Shown here piece after piece: positions 10,455 through 23,524 of a stretch of DNA of 64,000 bases; position 1 is the first letter of the stretch; every line of letters begins with the position of its first letter. Source of the DNA: Saturnia japonica. Lineage: Eukaryota > Arthropoda > Insecta > Lepidoptera > Saturniidae. The notes beneath the pieces are model-generated. The model was not told the DNA's origin. It was given only the letters and a program-made list of their open reading frames with translations, and ran no database searches. The position numbers and the translations under genes were made by a program. Location of the stretch: assembly GCA_033032175.1 (NCBI GenBank), contig CM065307.1, positions 8,618,001-8,682,000 of the forward strand, in the 5' to 3' direction.

Positions 10455-10849
10455 AAAGTGGTAGAAGGTTATCGATGTTCAAGTGTGTGTCAAGTGTTCG
10501 TCACAGATATTTTTACCACAAAGCAGCAGTGCCCATGTGGAACTCAGAGTGTTTCGATTAAAAGATAGTCAGTAAGAACAACTACTGGTACACGAGACAT
10601 TCTAGCATAGTGACTAAAGTTAGACGAGTACCTACCGTTTGGGGGTTGGAGTTATGCCAAGTGGATTTTTGAGATGGAGTTGTAAGGGTAGGTTACTTAT
10701 ACTTAACCTTTCCTTAACCGTTTTAGCTATAGAAAAACTTTCTGAGGAGACTATGCTTATCTTTTTGAGACATTTTGAACCGCATTAACAATTTTTTAAA
10801 GTAAACAGTCAGGAATAAAATGGATAATTTACCCTAAAACTTTTTAACA

Positions 10850-11220
10850 TGCCAATCATGATTGATTCCTTTGTCCAGTCTTCGTTGTAGCGTCCAGAGG
10901 ATCTACATAATTTCCAGACTATATAGTTTAATTAAGGATAAAAATATAATGCAGTTTCTTTCCTTTCAAAAGGTTATCGTCCACGATGATTTCCTACGAA
11001 ATGTATGGTACTTTTTTGCGATTTCTGATATTTTTGGTACTCTAACCTCAGTCGGTTCCATAGAGTATTTTCATTTTTATAAAAAAACAGGATGGAGTGG
11101 CATGAAAAAAGGTTTTGTTTAAATTGCTCATTTTCTTGCTGACAAAAAAGAAATGCATGTCAAAATGTTTCAAAAAGTTGGGACAGTCTCTCAGTTTAGG
11201 CTCTTAGGCAGTTATGAACT
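10850..11220 (+). repeat. Dispersed repeat, copy of 9340-9560
   Basis: Partner of the 9340-9560 copy. The two open frames here (10862-11122 and 11153-11371) are within repeat sequence, show no known domain and have no coding-like composition. Confidence 0.4.
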
Positions 11221-11379
11221 ATCAATATTAAATCGATTAACTCTAAATCAGGCTTCTTTAAAACATAAAATACACCACTCTGTAAATGGTACATGTGCGA
11301 AGCTGGGGCGCGTCGCTAGTGTTATAGTATATATTAGTATTCATATTTATATGGATTGCAAACCCGTTTGAATTTAAGA

Positions 11380-13130
11380 TACGATTGTGTGAAAAGAAAT
11401 ATCACATGTGTTAATGAGCTGATTTTTCAATAAACAGAATTTGTGGAATAATTTTTTAATTTGGTCAGGTTTTTCATACGTTATCATTCAAAGTTATTCC
11501 TGAAATAAAGTTACCTGACGACAGGAAAATCTGCCCTAAAGAAATTGAATAAAATATACGAAACTTTATAAGTCAAATGAGATATAGAAAATTAATTAAT
11601 TTGCATTTTTTCAGTTTCGAAACCACCTTCTTCTCGGACTTAGTTGTATTGACTACTTTATCCTAGTAGGATTACTAAACTACATAGTATTAATTTTTTA
11701 TATAAATTTCCTCCTACATTTCACGGAAGTTGAATGCGGTTTGAAGAATCGCGTGGTATAAAACAATGGAAGATTATTTTAATAGTGAATAGCGAATACG
11801 TCATCGGTTCTCAAATAATAGTAAGTAGTAGGAAAAGGATTATAAAACTATTTATAAATGAAAGGCCTTAAAATATAGGTTAGAAGTGCTAACAGGAAAT
11901 GTTAGCTCGATTTGTATGTGACTGAAAAATACTAGGTTCAATTTGGAAATCAATCAGGATCTAGTTACACTTTCGCTTTGGTATTCACAAGTTGTATCCA
12001 CATAAGGATGGCGACTGGCGATTGCACTGTACACAAAATAACTTACAGTGTAAAATATTTCGCGTGTTCCTGAGACAGAATATATTGTCAGTGAGGCATA
12101 TATTCGAACTAATACTTCTGACCGACAACTCATTTCTATCTTTGTTTTTATATGATGGGAGTGTAAAAATCTTATTAAAATGATAATCATACAGTATACC
12201 TATAATATATCGTAGGTAACAAATAATTTGCAAGCTGTGTTTTTCTATCATAAATCGCAGCTTATAATTCGTATGAGATTTTTGTAGTTCTAGTGTTAAA
12301 CTAAAAATAAATAATTTATTTCTATAGTAAAAAAGCTACTATTGTAAAATGGTTAATAAAAGTTTATAATATAAAACAAATCATAATAGACACCCTTTTA
12401 TTTCCGTTTGAAGTAAACCTAGTGCTAAAATCTTTAACAGTAAAATCAATTTTACACTCAAGTGTTACTCAAAATGAAAATAACCGCTATACTTAGTAAA
12501 CGAATGAACATAGCAATCAGAATTATAAAGTCATTGATGTTTACGCTTTATGATGTTTATTATACAGTAGACTAAAAAAATTATTTTAGTGTATTTGGGT
12601 ATTAATTTCAATAAAAACTATAAAATTACACAACCGAGAAGGACTTTATAGTTCATTAATACTTTTTGCTAACTTGGTGAGTAACAAGAGCTATTAGATA
12701 ATTAATTGATTATATTTAAATACGATTTAAACAAGTCTAAATTTGGGTTTTCTCACGTGGTCAAAGGACACATATTAAAAATAAATGGCACGAGACTACG
12801 TTTATGTAGCGCATAGTTTTAGTTATGAATTGCTAATCTACATTAATTATTTCAGTATCTAAATCATACATTAATATAAGTAACCGTATATAAATACGAA
12901 ACCGGAAACTACGCTTCGGGTGCCAGCAGTCACGATTGGGGTTAATGAACACAATCACTAATCACTCTTTCCCCGAATAAAAACCCATTTCTATAAATTC
13001 AAAATAATGGTCTCTGACACTTACTGGGTGATCCGCTCTTCTTTATTCGTTCAACTAAAAATAAAAGAAAGGAATAGTTAAAATATAACTGAACATTTTT
13101 GATTATCCAAAAAAAAACTGTATGAAAATT
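11380..13130. other. AT-rich intron 5 sequence, nothing recognised
   Basis: Three overlapping short ORFs on opposite strands (11954-12251) cancel each other as evidence. I see no repeat family or conserved block. Confidence 0.5.
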
Positions 13131-13137
13131 CATTTAC

Positions 13138-13179
13138 CGACTAAAATAGTTTGTGGGTCCGGAGGTGGTGGCGGTGGAG
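13138..13179 (-). CDS. QRICH2: QRICH2-like exon 5 (proline-rich 42-nt exon)
   Basis: Between acceptor ATTCTTTCAG|C and donor G|GTAAAT. With its borrowed bases it reads PPPPPPDPQTILV. The other two frames either stop inside the exon or run into a stop in exon 6, so the phase is fixed. This is the start of a proline-rich, probably disordered linker between the N-terminal domain and the coiled coils. Its length is a multiple of three, so skipping it would keep the frame. Confidence 0.8.
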
Positions 13180-13641
13180 CTGAAAGAATAATACGAAAGT
13201 TTTATTTATATATACATTTTTTAATTATCATTAATAATAACTTAGTAATTTGCTACTCCCGCTTTTGATCGAGTTGTGGATAAAGTTTAAGTTAATGTTT
13301 GCTAAAAGAAAGTGACCAAATATGAATTGGGAATTGACAAATAAACTCGTAAAATGTGTTTTTGTTTGTATGTGTTTGCCTAGATAGGCAGAAGCCATAT
13401 AAAAAAATGCGACCCTACGTAAAATTAGAAAATCGGTTCTGACAAAATAATACTCAAATATATGGTCAAATTTAGAAAGTACTTACTGATAGAGATGTTA
13501 ATGATACTTAATACTGGTGCAGATTACTGAAGGAAGTAATATAAATATGAAGAAGATACAGGATTGTGCGAAGATAAGCTGGACCATCGCTTTATTTGTC
13601 GTTATAGGGATATAGCGGTATCATAGATTAACAAAACTTAC

Positions 13642-13666
13642 ATATTTCCGTTTTTCTGGGTGACAC
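13642..13666 (-). CDS. QRICH2: QRICH2-like exon 4 (25-nt microexon)
   Basis: A tiny exon between a good acceptor (TTTCTACTTGCAG|G) and a strong donor (T|GTAAGTTTT). It encodes VSPRKTEI plus one base. Exon 3 ends in phase 0 and exon 5 needs one base carried over. A 25-nt exon (3n+1) repairs exactly that mismatch, and the frame stays open. Without it, exons 3 and 5 cannot be joined in frame. The basic, serine-containing peptide suits a linker. Confidence 0.75.
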
Positions 13667-13987
13667 CTGCAAGTAGAAATATGGTTAATATAACAAATTG
13701 TTTCATTCATGTCAGTAATTTTTTTACAATCATAAGTAAAATCATCAAATTTTTAGTAAGGCCAGATGTACATAAATACGTATTATGTAATTTTAACTAC
13801 TGCACCAAGCTTTATGAAAAAAAAAAAGATTTTCAAGTTTCGTAAGCATTTAAATTAATTACATTTTTCATATTAATAAATTATAAATTGCTTGTTATCT
13901 TACAATGGTATTTATGAACACATACCTATATTATTATGTGCGATCCGCATAGATACAGATATAACATTTAAATATAAATGTATTTAT

Positions 13988-14110
13988 TTATTTACTTGTT
14001 GACCCGGTAGACGTTGTTTGCATTTTCAGGTAGTTAATGACTCGACCACAGGACCATCGATTTGATCCTAACATATTTATAAACCGTTGTTTCGATGAAA
14101 CAAATATATT
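13988..14110 (-). repeat. Repeat fragment (TAGCTGACCCGGCAG family)
   Basis: Reads TTGTTGACCCGGTAGACGTT followed by AATGACTCGACCACAG. A second copy at 21165-21380 starts ACTAGCTGCTCCGGTAGAGG with AATAACTCGACCACAG. Its minus-strand end would be ...CAGCTAG-T, Helitron-like. The ORF on the minus strand is not a gene. Confidence 0.5.
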
Positions 14111-14411
14111 ATATGAATATGAGCACAAGTAGTCAACTCGTTTAAAGTTACCATGAGTATTTACTAATAACCGCACATAAAATTCTTACACATAAATTGT
14201 ATTTATGTACCATATTATAGTATAGTTAATTAAAATCTATTTCTAAATTTACGTTCTATTCCCATTTTTCACACATACGCGCGCGCATTTGCGTGTGAGT
14301 GAGAGATTCCAAGAATTTAATATTTTTTTTAATTATTGTAATACCGACATACTTTCACTTTTTAACTAAAGTATAAGTAATAATTCTGTTTAATTTTTAT
14401 TTAATAAGTAC

Positions 14412-14585
14412 CTTATCATCTTTATCCACGATAAACTCGCTTATGGCTATAGTTTGGGTGTTGTCACGGCCGATTGGCAACGACGGAAAATGGCCTCTAA
14501 GCTCTACGTTTTTGCCCTGAACTCTCATTTGTTGAGCTAGACAATGCAGTACTGTTTGAAGCATGTTGAAGTCCACAACACCCAC
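14412..14585 (-). CDS. QRICH2: QRICH2-like exon 3
   Basis: A 174-nt exon (58 codons, phase 0 at both ends) between acceptor GAAACAG|GTG and donor AAG|GTACTT. It encodes VGVVDFNMLQTVLHCLAQQM and goes on through LRGHFPSLPIGRD to SEFIVDKDDK. This finishes the conserved N-terminal block. Its helical hydrophobic pattern suggests a short folded or dimerising domain. The charged end leads into the linker exons. Confidence 0.9.
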
Positions 14586-14704
14586 CTGTTTCAATAGTTC
14601 AAACTAGAATTTAACCCTTTTGTATTCTGCAATATATAGGCAATTTATTTGGCTACAGTTAGACAATGACGTCTCATAGCCTTATAAGGCTTTTTGTATA
14701 CATA

Positions 14705-14935
14705 TATGACTAAGGTGACCAACAAGCGTTTGGCTCGCCTAATAGTAAGCGGTTACCGTGGCCTATGGACGGTTGTACAACAGAGGTATCACTGGCACGT
14801 CACTAACCTTGAACCCTCCCTCCATAATGAACCGTAGAAATCCTATTCACCGTAAGAACACAACTCTAGGTTATTGGGCTGCGATCTTCTGTGGAAATTT
14901 CAAAAAAGATTTCTCTGTGCCTACCTCTCTTGGCT
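14705..14935 (+). repeat. Lepidopteran interspersed repeat, copy 1
   Basis: Shares GGTAA.CGG.TACCGT, CTATGGACG, AGGTATCACT, CTTGAACCC and ATTCACCG.AAGAACACAAC with 19935-20190, same strand. It belongs to a very common repeat type in moth genomes. The open frame 14758-15009 is within it. Confidence 0.6.
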
Positions 14936-15154
14936 CTTGGTTAATTATGACTTACAATTTACAATTTTGTTTTAATTCCTTATTAGGGTTTATAAATTGT
15001 GGATTATGAAACTCATTCTTTTATTTTATTTGGGGTTGGTCAATCAGTGACTATGTCACCACAGTGAAAGACACAAATTCGTGGTTCATTTCGGAGTCTA
15101 CGCAATTTAAGTGAGGTAAAACAGCTTCTTTTGTATGGTAACAATTATACTTGC

Positions 15155-15219
15155 CTCAGGTGTGCCGATCGCCAAATCTATCATGTCACTAATATTTAGC
15201 AAAACTGCGTTTGTCTCTT
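15155..15219 (-). CDS. QRICH2: QRICH2-like exon 2
   Basis: Sixty-five nt after an acceptor (TTGTAATTGCAG). It encodes ETNAVLLNISDMIDLAIGTPE. The run DMIDLAIGTPE and its continuation VGVVDFNML in exon 3 are the conserved N-terminal signature of this family. The donor is GAG|GCAAGT, a GC-AG type intron. The nearby GT alternative (A|GTATAA) would put exon 3 in a frame with an early stop, so the GC donor is needed. Confidence 0.9.
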
Positions 15220-16172
15220 CTGCAATTACAATATTATGTTAAATTTGACTTTTAAATACAATTAAGTAATAAATAAATGAAATTTAAGGTTACTCTGGAT
15301 GGTACTATAAATCTTTGATTATTTACACGATAATCAAAGTTACCAATACATGCCTGCCATTTTACTCCGTCAGCTTTTGGATTCGTTTTTCAGTAATATT
15401 AATACAAACTAAAAGTAAATTCAAAATAATGAAGAAACTATAAAATTCCGGTACACATTTTGCCAATTATTATTTCAATAAAGTCAGTTGACATTTTGTA
15501 ACTTTTTAAATATTTTAATTGTGTTTTATTCAATCTTATTCACCAAAAAGTTTATATAGGAAAATTTTGAATCAGAAAAACAAATCTGTCCAGCAAAAAT
15601 TAGGACCATAAGAATTGATTGAAGCCTAGTGAAGGTCGTTGAGTCGTTTACTTTGTATCTAGATTGTAGAAAATCAATATGTGAGCCTTGAACAGAACAA
15701 ATCCAGTACCTGCACCTACATACTTACATATATACAACCACAAAACGTCTGAATGGTCTTCCAGCAAACAATTTGAACTTGTTAACCGCAAAAGCGGTCA
15801 CTCACAAAGTATGTACATTTGAATATAGTGCGGTCACTGGAAATAATTAATATATATTATATAGATATACCGTCAATAATGATAGAATTTACAAAAAGTG
15901 GTTAGATTATATGAAAAAATATTTGTCAGAAAATACCTACAAGTAAGATAAATATTTATAAAGCAACTACAAAATACGTGCTTAAACTTATAAATATGTG
16001 GGAAAGCTTTACGGAGCTTGTGAAAAGCCAGATTTTATGTATGCGGAAATTGAATGGTGTATTTATAGTGAAGTTCCAAAATATATTTCTGATTTTGTGC
16101 GGAATTTAGTTGAAAATTTCAGCACAAAATTCAACTTTGTGTCCATTGACGGTTTATGTTAAAGGGTGTATG

Positions 16173-16280
16173 TAAGACTACGTTCACACTGTATTGTACT
16201 GCACGTTGTTTTCCAGTATACGTTTTAACGTAGTGGTACTGCAAAAAAAGACAGTATAATGCAGTGTGAACGCAGTCTTA
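16173..16280. mobile_element. 108-bp palindromic MITE
   Basis: The left end TAAGACTACGTTCACACTG and the complement of the right end (TAAGACTGCGTTCACACTG) differ at one base, and the match goes on inward with two more mismatches. No ORF. It would fold into a hairpin. Confidence 0.75.
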
Positions 16281-17964
16281 GATGCAAGTTAATCTATCTC
16301 TATATATAAAAATAGATGTCAGTATAATGAGATTAATTTACTCCAACACCGCTTGACCGATCACCATGAAAATTGATAGATCTAAATATTTTTTTATAGA
16401 GAAGATTGTTATGCTAAAACCCTGAGCGCGATAAGTGGTGGTGCTATACTCGAGAGATTTATTGACTACTGGAAACGGTAGAAAATCTATAGGCATATTT
16501 AGATGTAAGTAAGCGTTGGCTAATAATTTATAAATATGTATCTACAGGTAATTTGAAGCTGTGTTAGTTGTCTTATGTTCGGATTTCGCTTTGAAGGACT
16601 TGCATTCCAATCTTATAATTAAAAACTGAAGTTTTGATGAAAGAAAATTATTAGTGTGACCTTATAGTACGTCACTAAATATAGAATACATAATGTAATA
16701 GGTACAATATGCACGAAATTGCCAAATATAAGTGGACTTCAAGATCGAAAAGGAGGATACAAATAATGAACCAAACACCCATATAGGGTGTGTTCCGGCA
16801 GCCACACCAGTCCTGCAAGGATTTTGTGGTCAAACGGTAAACCTATAAAGAATAAAAAATCTAATTAATATATAGTTTTACCAAGTTACGTTCACAAAAC
16901 AAAACACCTATAATACCGCTACGGAATCGAATATGCCGCTATACAGCCTTAAATCTCTCGACAAAATTACTTGGGAGTCATTATTCAAGAAAAAACTTGT
17001 CCTTTTGTGTCGCTGCGCGCGTCCATCCGAACTCCCGTTTAAGGATGCCCATTGAATTTTATCGGTCAAGAGTGTAGCAGTCTTTAATTCTGTTAATGTC
17101 ATTATAGTTATAATAATTTTTGTACATTATCACGTATCACATAATCACAGATCACGTTTAAAAAACTCACGTTAATTATGAATATTTCATATCATGATGT
17201 CATCTATAATTCTCATCTAAAGTCATGTTTCAAGATAAAGCAAGGTCGTTTTTACTATTGTCACGCTATAACTCTATCGAGGTAAGCATATACATTTTTT
17301 AAGTGTAAAATATCTTTAATCGTGCATGAAAGCAATATTACTTTTTTCCGTCGAGATTTTATTACGTGATAGTCCGAACATAAGCATAGACGTAACATAA
17401 AATTATACATTTCCGTAAATGTGAAAAATTCCTATTTCACAAATAAAAAATAAAATATGTAGTATCAATTCGAAATTCCTACTATCTCAAACGATAGCTG
17501 ATAATTAGCCACCTACCTAAATAATATTTAGAATTTTTCCAAAAAGAGTGAAACCACGGGCGGATTTTGTACACCATTTTGTTACGCTATTAAATATAAA
17601 ATTTGTATCGCAGTGGAAAAGAGAATTAATATTAATTTAATTTAGTTATGTCAAGTCTTTAATCGTATTTTTCATTCTTATATTTGACATGAAAGACGAT
17701 GTTGCTCCAATCCACTGAATAATGGTCACCCTAAATTACTTTATTGTGAGAATAGTTTTCTACAAATAAATATTACATAAAGTTTATATAACATGAAATT
17801 GAAACGGAGAATGGTTAGCAAAATGGTATATCAGTGAACAGCAACACACTGGCACTCGAGGCGTACCAGCTCAGACATCTAGAGTAACTATTATTGGTTC
17901 AGTTTGGACTTTATCTTTCTAAGTTTGGTTATCTTAATTATAAAAAACCAAAAAATTGTTTTCT

Positions 17965-18245
17965 TTTTGTTTGCTTGAACGCGATTCACTTTGGAACTAC
18001 CACTCAGATTTTAAACACTATTTTAGCATTTTATAGCTGATTTATTGAGGAAGGTTATAGGCTATTTAACTTTACGCTATGGCTCTAAGGAACGGAGTAG
18101 TAACCATGTAGGTCAACTAATCTGGCAAGCTATGGGAAGTGAAAAAATAGACTACCCAGATGCGTTAGTGGTGGCGAGGTGGAGAGTTGGTCCAATAAAT
18201 TTAGCACGGGTGAAAGCACAGCTAGTAAATAGATACAGACTACAG
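17965..18245 (+). repeat. Helitron-like repeat fragment (GAACGCG...CTGG family)
   Basis: Wording such as GCTTGAACGCG, GGAACTACCA, AGGAAGGTTATAGGCTAT, CTAAGGAACGGAG and CAA.TCTGGCAAGCT is shared with 38230-38480 and 43079-43300, and in reverse with 50950-51290. ORF 18045-18248 is part of the repeat. Confidence 0.55.
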
Positions 18246-18534
18246 TGACCACTTAGCATCAGTCGGATCATATGCTTATTTACTACTTTATACCATAAAA
18301 AAATACTAATTCAAGGTTTATTTAGATAGCAGAGTAGAACAAACTTCTGTACAGGTTTCTCCGGATTCGTTAGACAAACATTGAACTAGGATATAGTGAG
18401 AGATAAGACGTGAAAACAACGTGTAATTGAATTGAATACTGGGAAAAGATGGGTCAGTTTGTATCGTTGATTACACGCGTACCGCTAAAATGGGCTCGTT
18501 GTTTGTTCGAGTTATTATCATGTCCTGCGCGATG

Positions 18535-19268
18535 AATTAGAATATAGATAGTAGTTAGGGTAGGTACACACACCGTATGGCTCGCAGCGTCGCATCGGTT
18601 TCACCGCAATGCAATTTAAGAGATCTCGTATGATAGCTAATCTTTTAAAATTACCTTTCGCAGGGAACGAACGTCCCGTTGTGGTTTTCAAACACGCAAA
18701 GTAATTCGAATGGGAGAGTTGTGCATCACAAATGTAGGTGAAGGTACATAAGTACCCGTTTCATTTTTAAAATGTCTGTTAAAGTTCACAATTCCGCGAA
18801 GTGTGAGATCAGTGCTGCTTCATTTTTTTAAGCTGCAGGTGACCGTCTGCGAGAGCGGGATGGGCTCCTGCCTCCGGCGCGGATTTGAAAGCTCGTGTCA
18901 GTCGTGACTGCGAGGATCGAGTGTTCAAACTTCAATCCGAGAATACGAGATAGTCTCGCGGCGGCTTGGAGAGGGGCCGATCGCATCGTGCGTTGCCGCG
19001 TTCGCACAAGTTGTAACGTCAAAAACTTTACGTAAATAAACATTTGTATATTTAAAATTAGTCTCGAATCGAAACTGTAGGGCAATATTTAACAGAGCAT
19101 TTAATGTCTCTTTAGCGGTTTGTATTAATATCATATTATACGAGTGGATAGTTTAAGATTGACTTTTAGCCGGTGTTTAGAAGGAATTAGTTTGCATCTT
19201 AATTTTTGTGGAAAGTAACAATATTAGGTGCATGCGAGACGTTGGATCCTGTTGCACCTTTGACAAGT
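18535..19268 (+). promoter_or_regulatory. GC-rich island with strong donor: possible first exon of an unknown plus-strand gene
   Basis: Unlike its surroundings, 18835-19020 is GC- and CpG-rich with no known repeat. It is followed by 5' UTR-like sequence and ends at AAGT|GTAAGTATTTTT, a perfect plus-strand donor with GT at 19269. An ATG at 19232 opens a 12-codon frame to that donor (MRDVGSCCTFDK). No second exon was found, so this is a candidate only. Minus-strand ORFs across it look like shadows of the low-AT composition. Confidence 0.35.
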
Positions 19269-19934
19269 GTAAGTATTTTTAAATTTTACCGTCATTTATT
19301 AATTTTAAATTAAATATAGTTAACCTAATTATATTTCCTTTAGTGTAAATAGTAAGTTACCTTTTTCATGGCTATTTATTATTACTTTGGTATTAAGTTT
19401 ATGAAAGCTATGTGCCACATATGTGATAATTTTTTAAATATGGCATTTCCTTCCTAAATTATTTAAGTTACAATTTACAATGATTTATTTTAAAACTAGA
19501 TACCAGATTTCTATCTAATTAGTTGTTTATTTTTAGTTTTGTTATATTTTAAAGCACAAATCCGTCGACCATAATTTCTGATAATGATATAAATAAAGGG
19601 TAGGGTACATGTAATTTTATAATTTAATATTCGTGTAACGGTTTTATTATCTTAAATACATATCTCTTAACAGGTAATTCATATTAATATTTTTATACCT
19701 TCCATAATCCGTATAATACCTACGACATATTATAGGTTAATTCGGGATACCTATCTTACAAAATTGTTTACGTAAAGAAGATGCCCTAACGAAAAAAAAT
19801 ATTGTATTAAATTACGTATTTTTTAAACCGATTAGCTTAGAAAAAATAGTTTTATAAAAATTCCAAAAATAGCTTTTGAAGGCTTTTTTAAGTGTGCATT
19901 ATTTGGCATATTATGATTTTTTTTCTATATCAAA

Positions 19935-20190
19935 GGTGGCAAACAGGCATACGGTCTGCTTGATGGTAAACGGCTACCGTAGCAGCTATGGACGCCATCA
20001 GGTATCACTAGCGCGTTGCCAACCTTGAACCCCACTACTGCAAGGAGCTCTGGAAACCCAATTCACCGCAAGAACACAACACTGTTATTTGACTACGTTC
20101 TTTTGTAGGGTGGAAGTAGATTATTTCACCAGTCGGATTGCTCAAGTACAAAGAATTCTCCAAGTAAATTTCTCTGTGCCTTGTCTTTTA
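19935..20190 (+). repeat. Lepidopteran interspersed repeat, copy 2
   Basis: Partner of 14705-14935. This copy is longer at its 3' side (AGTACAAAGAATTCTCCAAG and on to TTCTCTGTGCC). Confidence 0.6.
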
Positions 20191-21164
20191 TTTAGATAAT
20201 CGATTCTCAGTTTTTCTGTAAATGTTAATTGATTTTTGTAGTTATATTGTTTTAATGTATGCTTTTATGATAAATTCACTTCCGTTGAACCACAAGTAGA
20301 TAAGTGGGCGTAATAATAATACTAATTATATAACTATCAATTGTCTATAACTAATTAAAATATTTCTATATCACTTAAAATAATGAATTATATTTCGAAG
20401 TCGATATAACAAAGTCGATTTCTATGAAGCACCGCTCGTAATCAGCGTCTTATGTATTCATAAGTGGTCTATTATCACATGTTATTTGTAATAAGTACTA
20501 CATTCATAACATTGTTTAACTAACTGTATATTGTATAAGAGTGTTCAATATGTATTTGCAAGTTATAAATACTTACAATAAATTATCATTCAGCCATTAG
20601 TTTTAACTGATTTTACAGGATTAAAAACGGAGTTTTATTATTAGTAGTATGGATTTATGTTTATTTACGATTCTTTTTCCCTATTATTTATCGAATTATT
20701 TTTATGATATTCTGTATATTTTTGATAAACTATGCTGAATATAGTGTTAGAAGTAATGTTTGAATGAGCTTCACGCGTATAAAATCAAAGCTTGTGATCG
20801 TTGAATCTATAAGTGAAACTAAAAAACTATTAATGTTTACCAAAAATAACGAATTTTATTAGATTCACGTTGATTCAAAGGAGTAACCAGTTTTTAAAAT
20901 CCCGAGTCTCTAGTCTTTATTTTTGGTAAATTTTCATTAAACCATAAATATACCAATATTCATATTCATGAATAAAGCACACGTCATACGCAACTATAGA
21001 CAGTACACAATAATACGAAAATTTAAAAAACATACAATTATTTTTTAATTGGCATCAGCGATTAGTTAATGAATAAATACAGATGTATTTAAATAACAAT
21101 TGAAAATTATAAAAAGCGACCACAGTCATCCTCATTGGAATTACGTATTCATTTATTTACTAGC

Positions 21165-21380
21165 TGCTCCGGTAGAGGTCGTTCTGCCCTTCCAAAAATT
21201 CAATAACTCGACCACAGCACCACCTGTTTCGTTTCGTAACTCGTGAGTTATGGTTTCGAGTTATCCAATTTTAGTTTTTCAAAAATTTTCCATTTTTCGG
21301 CTAACCATTTAAACTTTTTTTTCTCTGAACATACCTTAGGTACTCGAAATATCATTAACATTAAAAAAATAGCCAAATCG
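21165..21380 (-). repeat. Repeat fragment (TAGCTGACCCGGCAG family), copy 2
   Basis: Starts ACTAGCTGCTCCGGTAGAGG. See the copy at 13988. Confidence 0.5.
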
Positions 21381-23524
21381 GTCCAGCCCAGTCACAGTAA
21401 AATATATAATTATAAATAGTTATTGACAATTTATGGTAACAGTGTTATTGAATTACTAATTACCTACAATATGCGTCAAATTACGTAAGATAAAAGTAAT
21501 TAAGAGAATTTATTAATATATACTGAAAAAAAATTGTAAACAAAAAGTTCAAATGATTGATAAAAACACAAATAATTATCATTTAAAAGTTATTATGTAT
21601 TCGAAAGAAATTATTGTACATGGCCAAATTATAATTATTTATTTATAAATCAACTATAATTATATTAAATTAATAATATATCATTAAATCCCTATAAAAA
21701 TACATGGATGCTAGTTTAATCCAGATTTTATTATAACTCGAAAGTCGGGCACTCTCAAACAAAGTCCGCCAGTAAAATAGTTTGAAATAAACACTGCAAT
21801 TTTCGACGTTCCCGGTTGCTAACTCAGAGTTCATTGCTCCAAGATTGATCAGTAGCGAGTAAAATTTTAGTCTCAAATCTTATCATTATAACAACATTTC
21901 AAGCCTTCGCGATCGGCATTCGTTTGACGTACATTAACGAAGTCATCCCCCATGTCGAAAATCCAGGGCTCCGACCGCGGCCGACAAAGAGCATACAATG
22001 GTCCGATTGAATGACAATAGGTCCACGCTACGGTTCACTGCCTTGCTCTGCTTTGACCCTAGTACCAGGGCCACCTTCACTATCTATTTACGAAGAATTT
22101 TGTAAAAATTAAGCAGTATTTATTTTCATATTGTAATTTTATTTGTACCCATATTAATATCAATTCTTATAATTTTATATATTAAGGAATTACATATTAT
22201 TCCCGTGTACAAAATTTCATGAAATTCGGTCAAGCCGTTTTTGATCAGCGTTATATGTAATACTAATGTCTACTAAGAAATTTACAGGAATTACATGTAA
22301 ACAAAAAACTATAGGTATAAATAAGAAATAAATACTTTTAAATAATAAATAAAAGAATCCTTTAATTTAAGGTTTTATGCTCTTTAACTGCCATTTGTTG
22401 ATAATCACTTACATGCTTTTTGCTTTAAATCTTCGTAATAACATTAACAATCAATGAAATAATCGGTTTTTGATCAAATACCATAATTTTTATTTTTATT
22501 GTTTATGTTGGTATTGACAACCCTGAAGATTAAAAACGTCGACCGAGGATCCTGATAAGATCATGTAATATAAATGTATGCTCATTTTGACCCAGTTTCG
22601 TATGAATATTTTTAGATCGTCAGTCACGGTCGTAGGTCAAATGGGCATTCGTTATGTTTGTGATGTGAAAGCCATTAATTCATTGTATAGTCTGTGTAAC
22701 TACTTTTATTGTAAATTGTAAAATGGTCTGCTGTCAGTTTTACTATACAGAATGTTTTAATATGAAATTTATTTGAAACTAGTTAACTGTAAACAGGTGT
22801 AATATGTACAGTAATTACTACGATATATTTTACATAATAAAATAGAGAATGTATCTCCTCTCCTAGCAACAAGTAATCATTTTTTTATAAACAATTATAA
22901 TGTAGTTTTTGACGGGATATTGACCTCCCATGTTGTGGTATTTATTTTTTACTTTATAAACATACATTATTTGGCCCTATACCTAATCTATGTATATAAT
23001 AAAAACTTAACTGATCGATGTCTGTACATAGAAGATATATGAGAAAAACTATTATTGGGGTCTCTATCAACGCAGCAGAACCCAAAACAATGATTGTTAG
23101 AATTTTTGTCTGTTTGTCTGTTTGCCAACGTTTGTGCACGCTAATCTCAGAAACGGATTAACCGATTTGGAAACAGTTTTCACAAATATATTGTGGTAAG
23201 GTTCACTTAACATTTAGTGTTTGTTTTACTTCAATATGTTCATAAATTAAAAAGTTATATAAATTTTAAAAATCACGTCGAACATTTGTTCGATAAAAAT
23301 GCTATAAAAAAACTCTTCAGTTGAATTGACTGAAATTTTAGTTATCTGTATATTATGGTTTGTAAAACGATGATGATTGAAACTTTTTATAAAGTTAAAA
23401 AATGGAGAGTTTCGAATATTAAAATTCCAATATAAGTTGACCTCAGATCTATGTGATAAATCATATTAAAAGGGGAGCTAGCATAGACTGGATGTTTGTC
23501 AGTTGAATATATCCGCGCCGCTGC

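Noticed and set aside
13462..13540. Candidate 40-nt exon (acceptor CTTCCTTCAG, donor CA|GTAAGT) in intron 4
   Set aside because: In the needed frame it starts with a stop codon. The 25-nt exon at 13642 solves the phase problem instead.
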